A DNA stretch of 64,000 nucleotides from positions 1 through 64,000 of the forward strand of contig JAEWQJ010000038.1 in the NCBI GenBank assembly GCA_023399215.1, read 5' to 3'. Both the position numbers and the translations under genes were made by a program. Each line of letters opens with the position of its first letter. The stretch's first letter is position 1. Origin of the DNA: Methanobacteriota archaeon. Lineage in GTDB: Archaea; Halobacteriota; Methanosarcinia; Methanosarcinales; Methanosarcinaceae. Shown here in pieces: positions 25,602 to 33,826 of the stretch. The notes below the pieces were generated by a model. It was not told the origin of the DNA and ran no database searches. It saw only the letters and a program-made list of their open reading frames with translations.

Positions 25602-27506
25602 ATGTCCAGACCAGCATATCTTGGAAAAATGCTTCTGCACTGGTGTGAGGCCTGTAATGTGCCTGTGCTAGGGAAAAAGTGTGGATGCGGTAAAAGTACA
25701 AAAAAAGTTGAGGTAACCCCTCCAGGGGATATCCGCCCTGCTTTTGATTATGATATAAAACGCATAAACTCAGTTTCGGAAAAACAGTTCAATGCGCCAC
25801 TTATACCTGAAGGACACCTTGTAGTGCTAAATAAAGCTCCATATGAAGACCGTATGGATGAGATTATAGTTGACGGGGAAGTGCTTGCGTCTCTCAGATT
25901 TGAAATAGAGATCTGTGAATGGGTTCTGCTTCCCAGGCTCGAAGGAGCAAGAAGGCTTTTTCAGGGAAGGGATAGAAAAGCCCTGAAAAAATGGGTTGTT
26001 ATCGATCAAGCGGTTGTACCTTTTATCCTGGAAAAAGGAGCAAGTGTTCTGGCGCCCGGGGTTCTTGATGCAGATCCTGAAATCAAAAAAGAAGATGAGG
26101 TAATTGTACTGAACCCCACAGGAGAAGTAATCTGCTGTGGGCGGGCCCGAATGACAGGAAAGGAAATGCGTGAGGAAAACCACGGGCATGCAGTAAAACC
26201 GCGCTGGAGCAGAAACCCAGAGCCTCAAAAAACAAAACTTGGAGGACAGACCTGGGAAGATGCCGTAAAAGCCAACGAAAAAATTCTTGACGGCATGATA
26301 GAAAGATCCCATGCCTTCATAAAAAATGTCGCCGGAAGCATGGACCTGAAAGCAAGTGTCTCCTATTCCGGGGGTAAGGATAGCCTTGCTGTGCTCCAGT
26401 TAGTTAGTGAAAGTCTTGACGATTACGAAATTATGTTTGCAGATACTGGGCTTGAGTTTCCGGAAACCGTTGAAAACGTCAAACAGGTTGTAGAACACTA
26501 CGGGAAAAAACTCAGGACATCAAGTGCAGGAGACGCTTTCTGGAACTCAATAAGTATTTTTGGCCCTCCTACAATGGATACTCGCTGGTGCTGCAAGATC
26601 TGCAAACTCGGGCCAATCACCCGGTTAATTGATGAGAACTACGAAGGCGGATGCCTTAGTTTCATAGGACAGCGCCAGTATGAATCCCATGCCCGTTCAA
26701 TCAGTAAGAAAGTCTGGAAAAATCCCTGGGTGGGAAACCAGGTAGGAGCATCCCCTATTCAAGAATGGACAGCTCTTCATATTTGGCTTTACCTTTTCAG
26801 GACAAAAGCTCCCTATAATCCGGCTTATGAGAAAGGATATGACAGGATGGGATGCTGGCTCTGCCCATCTTCCTCTCTTGCAGATTTCTTCCAGCTTGAA
26901 GAAAGCCATCCAGACCTTGCAAAAAAGCTGAACTCTCATCTCCTTGCCTATGCCGAGAAAATGGGGCTTTCTCCTGAGTGGGTAAAGTACGGTTTATGGC
27001 GCTATAAGCGGTATCCTCGTGTTCTCCAGAAACTTGCTGAGAAAAAAGGAATTTCTCTTATTCCATCCCAGGAGGCCCCAACAGAACTTCATTTTGAAGT
27101 AGCAACAGGGTACAGGCCCTGCAAAGCAGGAGGAATATCTGCGGACGGAAGCTTCGGGCAGGCAATTGACATAGAAACCCTGAAAGAAAGCGGAATGCTT
27201 TCACCCATCGGAAAGGCTTCTTTCATAGAAGGAGCCGCTTCAGTCGCTTTCAGAGAATCCAGAGCACAGGTTTTTGCCTCAGGAAATGTTAATGGGAGAA
27301 GCGAGACCGAAAAAGAGCTAAAAAAGCTTATGAGAATTGTTGAGCTCTCGGTAAGAAGGGCTTTACTCTGCCAGGGATGTGGAGTTTGCGTGGGCCACTG
27401 TGAGCATAATGCGATTGAAATGAAAGAAAAGAAGATAAAGATTAAAGAAAACTGCATTCACTGCGGAGCATGTATTGAAGTCTGCCCGCTTGTTAAATTT
27501 ATTTAA
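25602..27506 (+). CDS. PAPS-reductase-like PP-loop protein fused to zinc ribbon, PUA-like and ferredoxin domains
   Basis: 634 residues in a multidomain order: N-terminal zinc ribbon (WCEAC, KKCGCG; ~14-30), a PUA-like region (~50-190), an adenine-nucleotide alpha-hydrolase / PAPS-reductase core with PP-loop SYSGGKDSLAVL near 250, and two 4Fe-4S ferredoxin motifs at the C-terminus (CQGCGVCVGHC and CIHCGACIEVC). Extra Cys pairs occur mid-protein (WCCKICK, MGCWLCP). The C-terminal catalytic Cys motif of assimilatory PAPS/APS reductases is not seen, so sulfate reduction is not assured. A redox or sulfur-transfer ATPase is equally likely. ATG at 25629 is an alternative start. Convergent with dinB. 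Confidence 0.85.
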   Translation: MSRPAYLGKMLLHWCEACNVPVLGKKCGCGKSTKKVEVTPPGDIRPAFDYDIKRINSVSEKQFNAPLIPEGHLVVLNKAPYEDRMDEIIVDGEVLASLRFEIEICEWVLLPRLEGARRLFQGRDRKALKKWVVIDQAVVPFILEKGASVLAPGVLDADPEIKKEDEVIVLNPTGEVICCGRARMTGKEMREENHGHAVKPRWSRNPEPQKTKLGGQTWEDAVKANEKILDGMIERSHAFIKNVAGSMDLKASVSYSGGKDSLAVLQLVSESLDDYEIMFADTGLEFPETVENVKQVVEHYGKKLRTSSAGDAFWNSISIFGPPTMDTRWCCKICKLGPITRLIDENYEGGCLSFIGQRQYESHARSISKKVWKNPWVGNQVGASPIQEWTALHIWLYLFRTKAPYNPAYEKGYDRMGCWLCPSSSLADFFQLEESHPDLAKKLNSHLLAYAEKMGLSPEWVKYGLWRYKRYPRVLQKLAEKKGISLIPSQEAPTELHFEVATGYRPCKAGGISADGSFGQAIDIETLKESGMLSPIGKASFIEGAASVAFRESRAQVFASGNVNGRSETEKELKKLMRIVELSVRRALLCQGCGVCVGHCEHNAIEMKEKKIKIKENCIHCGACIEVCPLVKFI

Positions 27507-27609
27507 ACTTTTTCATAAACCCTTACATTTACACGAGTTAGAACGGAGTACTTTGCAGAAAGAAAAAGAATTTAGATAGAGGTAAATGTAAAACTTCAAA
27601 AACAAACTT

Positions 27610-27675
27610 AATAATCAAAAAAGGAGACAAAACTCAATAATCAAAAAAGGAGACAAAACTCAATAATCAAAAAGG
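27610..27675. repeat. 26-bp tandem repeat overlapping the dinB stop
   Basis: aataatcaaaaaaggagacaaaactc-type units begin at 27610, 27636 and 27662 (last partial). The dinB stop codon (27660-27662) lies at the junction of copies 2 and 3, so the array extends the 3' end of that gene. Confidence 0.85.
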
Positions 27676-28757
27676 CTTTTCTGGCCTATCCTTTTTTGAA
27701 GTTCTCCAACCCTTACACCTACACGCCTGAATTCAGTCCGGCTTTCCGAAAGAAACTCGTTCAGGATTTCACGAGTCACCTCGAGAAGAGTTTCCTTTGA
27801 ATAGGCCGGATGGTTTAGTGTACGGCTTTTAGTGTACATTCTGAACTTTGAATTTATGACCGTAATAGTTACAGTCCTGAAGGAAAGCTCCCTTGAATCG
27901 AGTTTTGAAATTACATCTCCTGCCAGCCTGTCAAGTAGCTGAGAGATAAGATTAACGTCGAGAGTGTCCTCAGGCAGAGTTGCGATCCTCCCTATCTGCT
28001 CGGAGCCGTCTCTTTCTTTCAGGGGAGAATCATCGATGCCTGATGCAGCCTGTTTAAGCCAGACGCCCCGTGTTTTTCCGAAAGTTGAGATCAGGTCAAT
28101 AACGTCGTGTTCAGCAAGATCTTTTATTGTGATTATGCCCATTTCCTGCAGTTTTCCTGCGGTTACATCCCCTATTCCCCAGAGTTTGGACACCTTGAGA
28201 GGCCAGAGAAAGCTCTCGAGTTTTTCCGGGCTTATAACAGTAATCCCATCGGGTTTCTGGACAGAAGATGCCATCTTGGCAATAAGCTTATTTGGGCCTA
28301 CCCCCACCGAACAGGTCAATCTCTCTTTATCCTTTACTTCGTTCTTAATCTGGTTTCCAATCTCAAAGGCAAGGTTAAAATCCCCACCTGTTTTTTCGGT
28401 AATTTCCAGGAAGGCTTCGTCTATGCTTATCTGTTCAAACGCTTCCCCTGTCTCCCTGGCATCCGCATAACTCCTGAGAATTTTCATAACCCGGTCCGAG
28501 ACCGAAGTATAGAAATCCTTTCGTACAGGCAGGAAAACTGCATCAGGATTTAGTTTTTTTGCCTTAGAACATGGCATGCCTGCCCTGATCCCGGACTCTC
28601 GTGCGGTATAATTACAGGTACTTACAGCCCCACTGAGCTCGCTTCTTCCGGAAAGCATGCAGACAACGACGGCTTTTCCCTGAAGCTCAGGGTTTTCCCG
28701 CTCTTCAATCGCTGCATAAAAAGAGTCCATGTCTACATGGAGAACGATACGCTGCAT
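27660..28757 (-). CDS. dinB: DNA polymerase IV (Y-family, DinB)
   Basis: 365 residues from the internal Met of MQRIVLHVDMDSFYAAIEER, the usual family start; the 14 extra N-terminal residues of the longer frame are not expected. The catalytic acids are visible in HVDMDSFYA and in the SIDEAFLEI motif. YTARESGIRAGMPCSKA, the GVGPNKLIAKMAS block and the helix-hairpin-helix WGIGDVTAGKL are all typical. The C-terminal little-finger domain runs to ~350, and the end QKSLFDY resembles a PCNA-interacting peptide. It performs error-prone translesion synthesis past bulky lesions. No ribosome site, so possibly leaderless. Confidence 0.96.
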   Translation of the reverse strand: MQRIVLHVDMDSFYAAIEERENPELQGKAVVVCMLSGRSELSGAVSTCNYTARESGIRAGMPCSKAKKLNPDAVFLPVRKDFYTSVSDRVMKILRSYADARETGEAFEQISIDEAFLEITEKTGGDFNLAFEIGNQIKNEVKDKERLTCSVGVGPNKLIAKMASSVQKPDGITVISPEKLESFLWPLKVSKLWGIGDVTAGKLQEMGIITIKDLAEHDVIDLISTFGKTRGVWLKQAASGIDDSPLKERDGSEQIGRIATLPEDTLDVNLISQLLDRLAGDVISKLDSRELSFRTVTITVINSKFRMYTKSRTLNHPAYSKETLLEVTREILNEFLSESRTEFRRVGVRVGELQKRIGQKSLFDY

Positions 28758-28924
28758 CGAAAAAAATAGGTTGGGAAGATTTGTATAATTATCTCTCAAA
28801 CTTCAGAAATATAGAAGTACAAACTATTAATACATAAAAAAGATAACTTCATTATTTGTAATACTATTTTTAAAAAAGTTAGTTTTCAAAAGTAGATGCG
28901 ATTTTCATACAGGACGTTTTCAGC

Positions 28925-29905
28925 ATGAGTACTCCGAATTCCCCACAGAACTCAGAAGAAACAGCAACTTTCCCAAAAGAAACAACAGGCAGAACGAGCC
29001 CGAAAACCGGAACAGGTTCCGAAAAATCGGGTCAAGCCTCAGAAAGAAATGGCATTCCTGTACTGGAAGTCAGAGACCTCTGCCATAGATATCCTCACCT
29101 TGACTCAAACACCCTGGATAAAATCAACCTCAAAGTGTTCAAAGGGGAGAGAGTTGCAGTGCTTGGGGCTAATGGAGCAGGAAAATCAACTTTGTTTAAG
29201 CACCTTAACGGAATCCTGAAGCCTCTTTCGGGGGAAGTCCTGATAAAAGGGGAAAAAATAACTAAGAAGAATCTCCGGACATGCAGGGAAACCGTAGGAA
29301 TCGTCTTCCAGGACCCTGATGACCAGGTGCTTGCTCCAAGTGTTGAAGAAGATATTGCTTTTGGGCCTATTAATATGGGTTTGTCCAGAAACGAAGTTGA
29401 AAGGAGAGTCAAAGAAGCCCTTGAGATGGTCGGACTCACAGGTTTTGAGGAAAGAGCCCCGCATCATCTGAGCGGAGGGCAGAAGAAACTTGTGGCGATC
29501 GCAGGTATTCTTGCCATGCGCCCTGAGGTTATAGTCCTTGATGAGCCAACAGCCGGACTTGACCCTCTCAGTTCGGCTCGCGTTCTTGAATTAATTATGA
29601 AGATGAATAGGGAACTTGGAATCACCCTTCTCCTTTCTACCCATAATGTGGATGTAGTTCCTTATTTTGCAGAAAGGGTTTTTGTTCTCCATCATGGAAG
29701 ACTTGAGGCTGATGGAAGCCCATACGAGATTTTCAGCGATCCCGACCTCCTCAGGAAAGCTCACCTCAGACTTCCGAGAGTTGCTGAAGTATTCGAGATG
29801 CTACAGCAAAAAGGACTCAATGTTAACATACAGATAACAGCCGAAGCAGCCAGAGACGAAATACTGCGGCTCGTAAGCTTGGGACAGCAAAAGAGAATTG
29901 AGTAA
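28925..29905 (+). CDS. ECF-type nickel/cobalt transporter ATPase
   Basis: 326 residues. A ~45-residue Ser/Thr/Lys-rich leader precedes a CbiO-type ATPase: Walker A GANGAGKST (~80), Q-loop FQDPDDQ, signature HLSGGQKKL, Walker B VIVLDEPTAGLDP, switch His THN. CbiO/NikO ATPases energise ECF transporters for Co or Ni. The T component follows 33 bp downstream, but the substrate-specific M and N genes lie 6 kb away (35804-36771), an unusual split. The long polar N-terminus may be untranslated if a later start is used, but no later Met lies before the core. Confidence 0.92.
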   Translation: MSTPNSPQNSEETATFPKETTGRTSPKTGTGSEKSGQASERNGIPVLEVRDLCHRYPHLDSNTLDKINLKVFKGERVAVLGANGAGKSTLFKHLNGILKPLSGEVLIKGEKITKKNLRTCRETVGIVFQDPDDQVLAPSVEEDIAFGPINMGLSRNEVERRVKEALEMVGLTGFEERAPHHLSGGQKKLVAIAGILAMRPEVIVLDEPTAGLDPLSSARVLELIMKMNRELGITLLLSTHNVDVVPYFAERVFVLHHGRLEADGSPYEIFSDPDLLRKAHLRLPRVAEVFEMLQQKGLNVNIQITAEAARDEILRLVSLGQQKRIE

Positions 29906-29938
29906 AAGCCGGAAAGAGTCCTCAGAGGAGAAGTTTTA

Positions 29939-30745
29939 ATGGTAACGCTCACGGATATTGAACGCGAATCATATAAAGACAGCCCAGTACACAGGCTGGA
30001 CTCCCGGATAAAGCTGCTTTTCACAATTGCAATAATTATTTATGCAGTTAGCCTGCCCCGGATTCACGAAAAAAATATGGCCCACCTTTTTGCCATAGAG
30101 GTTTATTTGCTGCTTCTGGTGCTTGCTGCAGGACTCGACTTAAGATACTTCTTCCTTCGTATTCTTGCGATTTTACCATTCGGACTCGCAATTATCCTTA
30201 TCCAGCCATTCCTTAGACCTTCCTTTATAGAAAATTATACTCCATACCCTCTTGACCTGCCTTTCGGGCTCAGTATAACTTATGAAGGGCTTGACTTTGG
30301 AAGCACACTGCTTGCAAAATTTCTGGTCTGCATAACAGCTATTATCCTGTTTTCTTCTACTACGCGGCTGAGAGATATGGTCGCAGCTGCAGACAGGATA
30401 GGTATTCCAAGAGAGTTTACCCTACTTTTGAGCATGATGATACGCTATCTTTTCCTGTTCTGGGCTGTTCTCAAAAGGATAAGGACCGCACAGCAAACAA
30501 GGCTCTTTGATATATGGAACAAAGATGTGCCAAGAAAATGGGTCATTGAGCAGATAGGAAACAGCATAAGTTCGATTTTCATACGCTCCTACGAGCAGGG
30601 AGAAAGGACCTATATAAGCATGCTTTGCAGAGGTTACGGAAGTGGTCACGAAAAGACTTATTACAGAGCAAAGATCAGAGCTCAGGACATCTTCTTCTTG
30701 CTTCTTAGTGCAGGATGCATATTATATATCCACATTTATATTTGA
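29939..30745 (+). CDS. ECF-type nickel/cobalt transporter T component (CbiQ/NikQ)
   Basis: 268 residues, five to six membrane helices. The N-terminal motif DSPVHRLDSRIKLLFT is the classic EcfT/CbiQ start, and a cytoplasmic coupling region (RTAQQTRLFD and SYEQGERTYISMLCRGYG, containing the Ala/Gly-x-x-arm motifs) contacts the ATPase. Works with the upstream ATPase and, I infer, with NikM/NikN encoded at 35.8 kb to import Ni or Co for F430, hydrogenase, CODH or cobamides. aggag lies just before the ATG. Confidence 0.92.
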   Translation: MVTLTDIERESYKDSPVHRLDSRIKLLFTIAIIIYAVSLPRIHEKNMAHLFAIEVYLLLLVLAAGLDLRYFFLRILAILPFGLAIILIQPFLRPSFIENYTPYPLDLPFGLSITYEGLDFGSTLLAKFLVCITAIILFSSTTRLRDMVAAADRIGIPREFTLLLSMMIRYLFLFWAVLKRIRTAQQTRLFDIWNKDVPRKWVIEQIGNSISSIFIRSYEQGERTYISMLCRGYGSGHEKTYYRAKIRAQDIFFLLLSAGCILYIHIYI

Positions 30746-30780
30746 AAGGAGCTTCTACCGCTACACTACTTTCTTAGATC

Positions 30781-30882
30781 TTCTGAGAATTGAATATTTC
30801 TGAGAACTAATTATTTCTGAGAACTGATTATTTCTGAGAACTGGTTATTTCTGAGAACTGGTTATTTCTGAGAACTGATTAT
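30781..30882. repeat. 17-bp tandem repeat, six copies
   Basis: Units of ttctgagaactgattat start at 30781, 30798, 30815, 30832, 30849 and 30866 with small variations. They fill the space between the T-component gene and the convergent NAS-like genes. No hairpin is obvious; perhaps replication slippage products. Confidence 0.92.
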
Positions 30883-30929
30883 TATAGATACAGATTTTGA
30901 AAAACGCCTCTTATAGTCTCCAGAAGATC

Positions 30930-31751
30930 TTATTTCTTTTTTAAAAATACAACCGTATTATTAACTGGAGGCTCCGGCTGGACTCTGAGATATTCTTCAA
31001 ATCCTGAAGGCAGTTCAAAGAGGAAATTACTGTCCAGAATTCTCCGAAGGCCCTTTTCATAAAGGCGGTAGGAAACTTTACTTCCTTTGGGAAGGACTTT
31101 TGCAAGGTGCTCGAATATCTCTTCTTTGGGTTCAGCCTGGGCAGCGACCATGTAAAGGTCACATCTGGTCTTAAGGGGCAGGCTGAAATGGTTTCCTTCG
31201 ATTATCTCGATACTTTCGGAAAGACCGAGACAAGCAATGACCTCCCGGGAGAGACTTGCCCTTTTTCCATCCTGTTCAATTCCGATTCCGAAAAGACCGT
31301 GTTCGCGACATAGCATTATCAGACTAAGAGGTAGAGGGCCGCTTCCAAGAAAAAGAACACAATCCTTTGGTTTAAGACCTGAACCTGTATATTCGGTGCT
31401 GGCAAGCTGCAGGTAGTTAGGATAAAACGTAAAATTCTGGAGAGTTTGCCACGGATTCGAGCTTTCAAGAAGACTTTTTGCTTTTTCGATTTCAAGTTTC
31501 AAATTGTATAAAAACCGAAAGCGGGAAATCTCAGCAATTAGAATATTAAAATCCGGACTATTAAAGAGTGCCTCAATAGAATGTTCATCTATATCCAGAG
31601 ATACCAGTTCATCCAGCCTTTTAAACACGGCATACAGTTCAGGAGAGGAATTATCCACGATATCGGTTTCTTTAAGATCTTTTACCTGGGCATAGATCTG
31701 GCTAAATTCGGTAATTAGGGGCTCAACATCGATTTTTTGAATGTTACTCAC
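30930..31751 (-). CDS. Nicotianamine synthase-like protein 1
   Basis: 273 residues, GTG start overlapping the end of the paralogue by 8 bases. The N-terminal ~115 residues are helical. A Rossmann-like domain follows with the NAS signature FLGSGPLPLSLIML, then GIGIEQDGKRASLSREVI and a SIEIIEGNHF strand, which bind S-adenosylmethionine. Plant and archaeal NAS transfer aminocarboxypropyl groups from SAM to build the metal ligand nicotianamine (thermonicotianamine in Methanothermobacter). I infer synthesis of a related metal chelator. Second gene of a two-gene NAS operon lodged between halves of a Ni/Co transporter. Confidence 0.85.
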   Translation of the reverse strand: MSNIQKIDVEPLITEFSQIYAQVKDLKETDIVDNSSPELYAVFKRLDELVSLDIDEHSIEALFNSPDFNILIAEISRFRFLYNLKLEIEKAKSLLESSNPWQTLQNFTFYPNYLQLASTEYTGSGLKPKDCVLFLGSGPLPLSLIMLCREHGLFGIGIEQDGKRASLSREVIACLGLSESIEIIEGNHFSLPLKTRCDLYMVAAQAEPKEEIFEHLAKVLPKGSKVSYRLYEKGLRRILDSNFLFELPSGFEEYLRVQPEPPVNNTVVFLKKK

Positions 31752-32616
31752 ACTCCATGAAGACCAGGGTATTGTTTACTTTCCCAGCGGGATAAATTTC
31801 TTTTATTTTTCTGAAACCTTTAATCTGTTCCGGCTGGACTGGCCAGTATAGCAATTGTCTTATGCCGCTGTAGTTGCGATAACACACTGAAATGGGTTTT
31901 TTGGAACTCGATTTTCGATTTTTTATCATCGTATGCAGGTTCTCGAAGATGCGCTGTTTGGGTTCGGCAAGTCCTGCTATAAGAACAGAGTCCCATTCAA
32001 TTTTTGAAAGTATGGTTTCGTCTCCCTCAAGAATACTGATTTCCTTTTCAAGCCCAAAGTGCTTTATACAGCTTTTTGCCAGATCCACTGCTTCTGGGTC
32101 CTGATCTACACCAATGCAACGGATGCCATATAATTTACTGAAAAGAAGTAGAGTAACAGGAAGGGGACCGCAGCCTATGAAAGCCAGCACTTCAATTCCA
32201 GGGGATGCCTGAACTTGAGTCTTGATCATTTTTTTGTATCTGGGATACAGAGGAAAAGACTCCAGCATTTTCCAGGGTTCCTTGTAAGCCAGGATATTTT
32301 TTGCTAGCTGAGTCTCATGCAGACTAAAAAAATGAGTATAACTGGTGTAAATCGCAGGAAGGACGGAGCTGATCACCGGATCTCTAAGTAAAGCCAGACA
32401 GAGATCTTCAGAAACATCCAGATGCCCAAGTTCATCGAGTTCGGAAAATATCTCATAGAACTCAGCCATATTTGATTCTGCAATATTACTTAAATCGCGG
32501 TCTTTAATATTGCTGTAAAAATGTAAGATATGGGATCTTATGCCATATAATTGCGGCTCATAGTCTTGAAATGGGGGTAGTAAACTGCTACCCTCAGCAC
32601 TTAGTAAGCTGTTCAT
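31744..32616 (-). CDS. Nicotianamine synthase-like protein 2
   Basis: 290 residues, first gene of the NAS pair and paralogous to the next. The N-terminal helical domain (~1-130) is followed by the Rossmann signature FIGCGPLPVTLLLF and the SAM-contact strand CIGVDQDPEAVDLAK, then EISILEGDETIL. Gly-x-Gly-Pro-Leu-Pro is diagnostic of the NAS family. A pair of divergent NAS paralogues could make two products, work as a heteromer, or act at successive aminocarboxypropyl transfers. A TATA-like tttatataaatt lies ~90 bp upstream (about 32693-32706, minus strand), leaving room for control in the leader. Confidence 0.85.
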   Translation of the reverse strand: MNSLLSAEGSSLLPPFQDYEPQLYGIRSHILHFYSNIKDRDLSNIAESNMAEFYEIFSELDELGHLDVSEDLCLALLRDPVISSVLPAIYTSYTHFFSLHETQLAKNILAYKEPWKMLESFPLYPRYKKMIKTQVQASPGIEVLAFIGCGPLPVTLLLFSKLYGIRCIGVDQDPEAVDLAKSCIKHFGLEKEISILEGDETILSKIEWDSVLIAGLAEPKQRIFENLHTMIKNRKSSSKKPISVCYRNYSGIRQLLYWPVQPEQIKGFRKIKEIYPAGKVNNTLVFMECE

Positions 32617-33094
32617 GAGATCACACTACTCCGTGTTATTTATGAATAAAATATTAATAAAAATATATATTAGATATGATTAATTTTTGTTGAATTTATA
32701 TAAACTTTTCCACAATTTAGGAAAAGTAAGTATATTAAAAAGTTTCATTATATTTAGTAAAAAATGAGACAAAAAACGTAAGATGGAGTAGTAAAAATCA
32801 TTAAAACCATACGAAAACAAAAAAATAATATTTGTTAACGGCGTGAAAATAAAAATGTTGAGACATATTAGGGGAATTAAGATATATACTTCAAATTAAT
32901 GGGCAAGTAAATTTCTAATGAGTAAGTAAATGTCATGATTTTGTGAAAAATTTAAAAATAGGATCAAATTTAATAAATAATTTCAATCAAACGACGCATT
33001 AAACTGCCGGTTTTACAGTCTATAAAAATACTTCCACGAAATTACAAGAGAGATCTTTGTTTACCCTCCTTTTAAAGAAGTTTTTTTGGCTTTT

Positions 33095-33226
33095 TTAAGT
33101 TAAAGATTTGGAAGGTTTCAACTCTTCATCCATTTTCAGTTGATTTGGAAATCCTTCAATTTTCCAAAAAGAGAGTTTTAGGACTTTTTCGGTAGTGTTG
33201 TAAATTTTAGGTAAACTTAAAATCAA
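33095..33226 (-). pseudogene. Possible C-terminal gene fragment
   Basis: 43 codons from TTG end with a protein-like, Lys/Glu-rich tail (SFWKIEGFPNQLKMDEELKP and following). There is no ribosome site, and an in-frame TAG lies just upstream. It may be the end of a decayed gene whose 5' part includes the neighbouring small ORF in another frame. Family not recognised. Confidence 0.2.
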
Positions 33227-33263
33227 TTTCAGAAATTGCTATGATTTGGCTCTATTGGTTGTT

Positions 33264-33383
33264 TTACCCCTCAGTGTCATTCTTTGTGACAAGCGATTTC
33301 GACTTTCGAAGTCTAATTTTCAGGCATTTTATGCGTGTATTTTTTAACCTAATAACATTTGTTCTTGCAATTTTCTCAGACAT
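33264..33383 (-). CDS. Possible 39-residue basic peptide
   Basis: An ATG preceded by a strong ribosome site (ggag, six bases upstream) opens MSEKIARTNVIRLKNTRIKC, continuing as a very basic peptide (KIRLRKSKS). An 18-codon frame at 33376-33432 ends across this start. A small nucleic-acid-binding peptide or a decayed gene start are both possible. Confidence 0.3.
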   Translation of the reverse strand: MSEKIARTNVIRLKNTRIKCLKIRLRKSKSLVTKNDTEG

Positions 33384-33826
33384 ATTTTACTCCTTTCCTG
33401 GCCAGACAGGATTTTCTCAACTTCTGACTCATACATAAAATAGATTTCTTAAAATAAATTATTTCCTGTTTGCTACAAGTAGTATACAAAATTAGTAAAT
33501 TTGCATATAAAAATAATACCAATATGAAATTTAACGATGTATCTCAGTTAAAAAAGTTATTTTAAAGAATAGAAATATTCCGATAAATCCGGGCCCAATA
33601 GATCTACAGAATGTTATTTTGAAAATCAAAGACTTCAAGCTTTCCTGTTCTCAGAGCTAAGAGGGTTCTAAAAGACCTAAGGCAATTTGAGTTTCTTTGT
33701 ATTCCCTGGTATATTAATACGAATTGTCAATTTTGTAGGATAAAGTATTTATTATTTAGGATGTTTTACTATAGAGTAATACTAAAATTAAATTTAGTAA
33801 TACCGTAATTTTTTATTGTGGGAAAT

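Larger units (their letters stand above)
32617..33826. other. 1.2-kb AT-rich region between the NAS operon and the HExxH gene
   Basis: Divergent promoter space for both genes. Contains tiny open frames listed separately (33095-33226 and 33264-33383, minus strand). An 18-codon frame at 33376-33432 overlaps the latter's start. No hairpin or riboswitch recognised. The 65-codon plus-strand frame at 33241 has no coding support. Confidence 0.45.

Noticed and set aside
25422..25671. Frames on both strands through the 56-bp repeats
   Set aside because: Repetitive Lys/Phe-Ser translation arises from poly-A/T repeat units; no start signals.
33241..33438. 65-codon plus-strand frame of hydrophobic residues
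   Set aside because: Opposite a better-supported small minus-strand frame and without a ribosome site.
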